A stretch of DNA of 64,000 bases from Climacium dendroides (taxonomy: Eukaryota; Streptophyta; Bryopsida; Hypnales; Climaciaceae): positions 12,090,001-12,154,000 of the forward strand of contig OX467082.1 of the NCBI GenBank assembly GCA_950106755.1, read 5' to 3'. The notes under the pieces were generated by a model that had not been told where the DNA came from, searched no databases, and saw nothing but the letters and a program-made list of their open reading frames with translations. Below are positions 58,440 to 64,000 of this stretch, piece by piece (the stretch's first letter is position 1; each line of letters starts with the position of its first letter). A program made the position numbers and the translations under genes.

Positions 58440-58876
58440 TTGTTCTTTCTTGTGCTACGACAACGGCGAATGTTACTTCCCTCGCACATTTTGTTTTGGC
58501 GGACGATTGCGAGAGAACAACAGCGGTCGACGAGCTCTAAATCAATTGGAAATGTACGTCCGTATATAAACAATGTCGATATGCCACGGCCGACACCTCG
58601 AGGATCGAGGTCCATGTCTTCCTCCGAATTACCTCCACGCAAGCGTCAAGCAAAGCACAAGGACAATACCTCTCCAAGTATGGATCTCAGCAGTGGTGCG
58701 CAATATTCAAGTGCATCGTACTATTCCTCACGACGTGAGGATATTTATAGAGGCATGGCAAGGCTAAAGGCGTTGGAGGTGGCCAAGAACAATTGTATAG
58801 GCCACAAATGACGTTTGGTCAAGCCGATTCAATTTTGGACGCCATGGGCGTCAAATTGCCTAAACCCTATAAATAA
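58440..58876 (+). pseudogene. Fragment related to the C-terminus of element B gene 2
   Basis: Reads VRPYINNVDMPRPTPRGSRS then MSSSELPPRKRQAKHKDN. This parallels YINNDD...LPKPP, SASELPPSIRKKKHKDSG in gene 2 near 38.3-38.46 kb on the opposite strand; DNA similarity extends over ~130 bases, including CCGTATATAAACAATG. Beyond the point where gene 2 is truncated, this copy continues with a Ser/Tyr-rich stretch and, after a frame change, FGQADSILDAMGVKLPKPYK and TAA at 58874. It therefore shows what the missing tail of gene 2 may look like. Confidence 0.55.
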
Positions 58877-59468
58877 CATGATAAATAGAATACATAAAAA
58901 AATTACTTAGAAAAGTTGAGATTTACGTGTATAGTTAGCCTCTCCGTTTCTACACAAATTAGAGTACCTAGTGCTCAATAGCCATTTACGTCCAGTGACA
59001 TCGTGATAGAGGCTTGAAAGTTCTTTGTGTAATTAAACTCCCAAGTAATTTGAGCTTACTAAATGCAATTCAACTCACTTTTCTATGCATCTATTTATTC
59101 CTTGCTAATTATTTTCTAGAATGTAGCCTTAGAGATCTTTATTGTTGTTGTGAGTTGAGGGTTCATTTACAACTATTCAATCAATTGAGCTTCGCACTCG
59201 GGTTTTCAATGTCTCAAAATGACCATTTTGTCTAAATTTAATGAATATGGCCTTAATTATTGAACTTATCAACATCAAATGAAATTTCCACTTACGTTGA
59301 AAACAATCAAGCCCTTCCTTTCTAATCAAGATACAAACACTATATATGTAACCATGGAAAGATTTTGAATTTACTTAATAGCCTACAACATTTTCTCTTC
59401 CCATAAATTTTTTTTCACCTCAACTGAAATGGTTGGATAATTTACAAACACATTTTAACGCAAGTGCT
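58877..59468. other. Gene-free spacer
   Basis: AT-rich; no open frame with recognisable content. Confidence 0.5.
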
Positions 59469-59471
59469 ATT

Positions 59472-59687
59472 CACTAGAAGAAACCCGCGTTTTAGGTGAC
59501 GTTTTGTAATTTTTTCAGACGGATTTTAGGTGACGTCGGAAAAAACAACTTGTGTTTTTTTGTGTCTAATATAACATCCAGATGTTATATTAGATACAAA
59601 AAAACACAAGTTGTTTTTTCTGACGTCACCTAAAATCCGTCTGAAAAAATTACAAAACGTCACCTAAAACACGGGTTTCTTCTAGTG
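59472..59687. mobile_element. Foldback MITE with CACTA ends and ATT target duplication
   Basis: 216 bp forming a near-perfect hairpin around AACATCCAGATGTTAT. Termini are CACTAGAAGAAACCCGCG and its complement ACGGGTTTCTTCTAGTG; ATT flanks both sides (59469-59471 and 59688-59690). High arm identity implies recent insertion. A diverged relative sits at 21074-21293. Confidence 0.95.
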
Positions 59688-59690
59688 ATT

Positions 59691-61031
59691 GGAACTCATA
59701 ATGTGCAGATTATAGAAAATCACTCCTCAAAATTTATTGTACTTCATTTTTAATCATAGACTTGTGCAACTTCAGCAGCTAAGCAATTCAATGCATCAAA
59801 AGTACCCTTATGAACCACAACATGATTGGTAACTAACCACCCATACATGGAATATCAGCTGCCTCTAATGACCAATTTCACTAATGTGCAACTACTTTCC
59901 ACAATATTAGCTACAACCATTCCAAATAGAGGCAATTTCATATTTACCTAATTGCTAGTTGTCAACTTTCCAAGCACAAGTCCTGTAGCCGACCATAAGA
60001 GCATCGCCATCATAGGGTGGCCAATTCCCTATGGTAAAGGCTGCTTGGCATGCCCCAATTGTATCCAGTTCACTACTACCACACAACTTCCCACCATTCA
60101 AATGGCCAAAGCACCCCCAATCCTTTGCAAACTTTGTATTGACTCAGGCTCCCATGAATTTCAATACATCATTCTTTAAAAAAAAAAAAAAAATCTCCTC
60201 AAACATTTCTTGCTATAATAATCATCATCTTGTTTTTGAAGACAAGCTTTGTTGCTTTGCACAAGATTGCATCAAAAGACATGAACAATCGTAAAACTCC
60301 GGGTACAATTCAATTTCCTCATCTACGCTCTGCGAAGGGGAAATTTTAAATTTTTGATGCACCCGATTGCTAAACAAGCTCAGCTAGTGCTACAATGGGG
60401 ACAACAAGTGAGACCGGGCTACCTTTTGTCTGTCTTGGCCCCATAGACTATACATGGTAGGGGTGGCAATGCTCTAAAGCCTTATAACTCATCAGTTACT
60501 ACTGTCGAGTTGCTCGGAAATAGGACATTGTATGTTTTGAAAATAGACCAGACTATGTTGCAAAAATGGGATGACGATCGGAAATGGGTCAACTCCTATA
60601 GCTAGGATGAAATTTTTGCACCTGCTCCCAGCATTAAATTCAATGGCAACAGAGAATCTTAGTGTGTTATATAATCCAAAGTTTTTGTTATATTCTTCTG
60701 AGAATTTGTTATTGCGTTAACAAGTTGCAGGGATTTGAGATATACGGTAGCTCATGACACGTTGATGTAAGAACTCCCCACTTTGAGGATTTTGATTTTG
60801 TCATGAATATGAGTTGCCATTGCTCCATGAAGTTTTGGTCTCCGGTGAGTTTGGATGCGGCATTGCATTGTCAGGCTCTGTTTTGATGTTTCATCTTTAA
60901 AAGCTTGATTTGGGTTTAAGTACTTGTGACAGGGGTTGGTGATCGAGAGGTTGTATTACATCATTCGGTTTGTAATTGGTTGTTGTGATCGAAATGGACA
61001 CATGTGAAGAGGCAATTCAGATACTACCACA
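59691..61031. other. Gene-free spacer
   Basis: No gene supported. Includes a poly-A run at about 60178-60193 and mixed AT-rich sequence. Confidence 0.5.
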
Positions 61032-62589
61032 TGTAAAGAGGCAATTCAAGTACTACCACTTGCATTGCGAAATGTCCTCAATGAAGAAGTTCGACAAGCA
61101 ATCATGAAAGTAAGTCGAGTATTCCAACATTTATGTGCCAGAGAAATCAAAATCGCCGATAGAGATGCTGACATGAAGGATGCAGCTGATGCACTTTGTA
61201 TGATAGAGAAAGAGTTTCCGCCTACGTTCATGGACATTATGTCTCACTTGATGATTCATTTAGTACAGGAACTCTATCTTTGTGGACCAGTTCATTGTCG
61301 ATGGATGTATCCCATTGAGAGGTACATGAAAACTTTGAAAGAGTATGTGAGAACATATGCAAGACCTGAAGCAAGCATGGCAGAGGGATATGCTATGTCT
61401 GAGTCATTAGGTTACTGTACGAAGTATCTACAACATTTTGAAGGAACATGTCATCGTGTATGGGATGATAAGGAGGAGCAGAGAATGAACGATGAAATGC
61501 TACAAGGAAGTGATTGGTCACATGAAATGTCTGAGCAGTTTGTGGAGTGGGCACATGATTTTGTTCTATCGAATTCAGCAGACTTGGAAGTCTGGAGACG
61601 GTGAGTGAAAGTTTCCTCTACAGTCTAGTCAGAAGTATTTTACATAAGCAATGTTATACAAGAGAGAACGTAGAAGGCAATTGCATATTCTGCTATACTG
61701 TGTTCACAATCATGTTACACGTAAGAGGATAGTGTTTGATTCTTACTAAGTGAAAGTGTTGGTAATTAAAACACTGCAATGTGTTGTACTATATTATGAA
61801 GGAGAAAACAATGTTAGAATGTAGTACTTCTTTGTTTCAAAATCCTGTAAATTCTTTTATTGAATGTTCAAAGAAACATATTGAAGTCCAAGTACCGAAA
61901 TGTTGGATGTTCATATTCTTGTGAATCACAATTGTTAGTTATGCAAGTGGAGTACAAGAAACACACATGGGAGCAAGTGACTAACTAGTTCTGTTATAAG
62001 CAGAGAATACACAAGGACAAGTGAAGAAAGGGCTGAAGCTAGGCATGCTTTTGCTTGTAAATTTGTTTTTCACTATGGACGGAAAGTCAAAATGAAGTAT
62101 CCAGAAGAGTATAGGCCTCTACCCAAATTTGTTGAGTGGTTGCCTTTGCAAGTTCAGTAAGCTAGAGAAGGCCCAAATAAGCCATCTAGAGATGTGATTG
62201 AAGCCGCACAACTCCCTGAAAAGAAAGCTACTTTTTATAGAGCAATGTATGCTCATGGAATGCACTTGCGTGTTCAGAGTGCAGAGGAAGATAAAATTAC
62301 TTGTAACAGCGGAATAGCAGTGTCAATGTTGTGTCCAAATAGGGGGAAGTCATGTAATGAGGCTCGTAAGTGGGAAACTGAAGAATATGTGGGCTGGATT
62401 CAAGAGATATTGAAACTGAACTACCGCAGTCATTGTTGTGTTGTACTCCTGTGTTCATGGGTTCCAGCAAAGTTCAGAGCAAGCAATGCATCTGTTGTGA
62501 GAGACAAGTATGGCTTCATTCTGGCCAATTTTTCCAATTGCCTTCCTTTGGGACCTTACTCATTTGCATTTCCCACACAATGTCAGTAA
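61032..62589 (+). pseudogene. CACTA (En/Spm) TNP2-type remnant: DUF4218 and DUF4216 regions
   Basis: Two fragments of the long second protein of plant CACTA transposons. At 61032-61604 the frame reads VLPLALRNVL, then FPPTFMDIMSHLMIHLVQEL, CGPVHCRWMYPIERYMKTLK and ARPEASMAEGYAMSES, matching the DUF4218 pattern. Further on (about 62040-62589) come KMKYPEEYRPLPKFVEWLPL, a TAA at 62158, and then a DUF4216-like stretch (EEYVGWIQEILKLNYRSHCC, VVLLCSWVPAKFR). The upstream transposase core (TNP2 domain) is absent from the window and no CACTA ends were assigned. The intervening 61.6-62.0 kb is non-coding, perhaps an intron. The copy is decayed. Confidence 0.85.
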
Positions 62590-62793
62590 GTGTTCTTCTC
62601 GGACGATTTGGAAAAAAGATTGAGTTCTGGAGGGGATTAGAAGGTTGTCTGTGGAACGAAAGTTCGAGGCTGCCGTGCAGACACTATGGCAACAAGGCCA
62701 GAGATAGACATTTTGGCTTTAAGTAGGGATGAAGACTATGAGGGGCTGAGAGTTCGGGCTTGATTAGAATGAATTTTGTTAATGTTGTGTTGA

Positions 62794-63050
62794 AGGGAAA
62801 AGAAATGGCTAGGATATGAAGGAACTTGCAAATCATGGCGTCGATGTTGTATAGTCTTACAAACAAACATGTGTTAGACATGAATAGAAGGAATGAAAGG
62901 TAGAGAGGTTTTCATTGCAAGGGGAAAAGAAATGGCTAGGATATGAAGGAACTTGCAAATCATGGCGTTGATGTTGTATAGTCTTACAAACAAACATGTG
63001 TTAGACATGAATAAAAGGAATGAAAGGTAGAGAGGTTTTCATTGCAAGGG
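62794..63050. repeat. Tandem duplication, 127-bp unit
   Basis: Units beginning at about 62794 and 62921 (GGGAAAAGAAATGGCTAGGA ... GAGAGGTTTTCATTGCAAGG) differ at only two or three positions, so the duplication is recent. Non-coding. Confidence 0.95.
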
Positions 63051-64000
63051 GAAGTTCAATGTTTGTTATTCGGAAGTCTATACCTGTGAGTATTCACAAA
63101 TGCTGCTGGCATTATGAGCAACTGATGATGATTCCTGTGCAAATCAAATGAAGCGCAGGAATAGTGTTTCATTTTGTTCTGAACTTCTGATGCATTGTGA
63201 ACAATGTGTGCATTTCAGTAAAGGACATTGTTTACTTATTTGTGTGATAGATGCAGGCATTTGCAAAGAGAGTATGATCAAAGTTTTGTTATGTACAAAA
63301 TACGTACCAAAATTGAACTAAAAGGTCTAGAGTACATTGCAGAAGCGTAGAGGCTGTTGTTGGTCAAAAGATGTGTAGGCCTTGTTTCATGTTTTGGATA
63401 AGGAAAAATGAATGCATGTGAAATCATGAAAATGTAATTTTTTTTTGAATTGAACGAAGACATTTGGATGTTAGTTTGAAAGACTATGGTTCAAGAAATT
63501 CTTTAACTTGTATGTGCTGCGGACTGCACATTGTCACATAACGGACTAATAAATGCCAATGTATAGGTGAACACCACAGAGTCTTGTAGAACACGAGAAA
63601 TGTGTTTCTTGTTAACAGAAGAATGTTAAGAAAAACATAGTTGCGATTCCAAGCAGAACATAATGATGTCATCCACGACAAATAAAAAAGAAATGAATTC
63701 TTAATGGAAATCGTCGTGCATACAATGCTAACGGAATGTGTTGCTAGGAGGACGTCATTGTCCACGATGGCAGAGCTTGCCAGAATTCTGTGTTTTGTTT
63801 TTGTTCCACTAAATGAGTCTAACAACAAGATGAAGACGCAACATAGCCTCATTCGACAGTTATGTTTCAAATGCCCTGGATAATTTGTTCTAACATACTG
63901 GTAAACGTAATGGCCATTATCAACTAGAATTGACATGGAAATGTGGTCACCAAACAGAAAAACATCAAGGCTGAACATGACCTTCAACAGGGTTTCCTTC
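63051..64000. other. Unassigned right edge
   Basis: The longest open frame (63484-63987, minus, 167 codons) lacks recognisable motifs and has composition like its surroundings, so I do not call it a gene. Nothing else is seen. Confidence 0.45.

Noticed and set aside
63484..63987. 167-codon minus-strand open frame at the right edge
   Set aside because: No motif, composition like its surroundings, no splice or promoter support.

Overview
The window is nuclear DNA of a land plant. The evidence is a spliced plant-type glutamate decarboxylase gene, a spliced type II glycosyltransferase of family GT61, GT-AG introns, CCCTAAA-type interstitial telomere tracts, and remnants of plant hAT, CACTA and Ty3-type transposons. 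Short introns in both host genes, long AT-rich spacers and the form of the transposons would suit a transposon-rich non-seed plant (lycophyte or bryophyte grade), but the sequence does not settle the lineage. No tRNA, rRNA or CRISPR array was recognised.

Layout. 0.27-2.12 kb: 3' half of glutamate decarboxylase (+). 2.1-13.9 kb: AT-rich, gene-free DNA with MITEs, tandem duplications and a 2.5-kb inverted-repeat element. 14.1-16.9 kb: complete GT61 gene (+), the only complete ordinary host gene. 16.9-24.3 kb: repeats, several small terminal-inverted-repeat elements (one with clear 3-bp target duplications) and a retropepsin relic. 24.3-38.3 kb: a ~14-kb element (here 'element A') with similar ends, carrying a BED-finger hAT transposase (-), a RING-H2 coiled-coil protein (-) and a protein kinase-like protein (+). 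Its ends and the regions upstream of its genes carry arrays of a GGGCGYGGAC motif. 38.3-58.9 kb: a second unfamiliar unit ('element B') with two leftward genes (one with a degenerate FCP1/HAD-like domain), a rightward DUF7869-like transposase candidate, and about 27 dispersed copies of a ~20-bp palindrome, TATCnTCGnnTCGAnGATA. The palindromes are densest just upstream of the two divergent coding blocks and also occur in introns and coding sequence. 59.5 kb: foldback MITE with perfect target duplication. 61.0-62.6 kb: decayed CACTA (En/Spm) TNP2-type remnant. The rest to 64 kb is unassigned.

Elements A and B look alike in logic. Each encodes a likely transposase plus accessory proteins and carries a short private DNA motif, repeated near termini or promoters, that its own proteins could bind. 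Most genes in A and B are interrupted by in-frame stops but seldom by frameshifts, so these copies are probably defective relatives of an intact family elsewhere in the genome. Domain and family calls come from recognised motifs, not from database searches.
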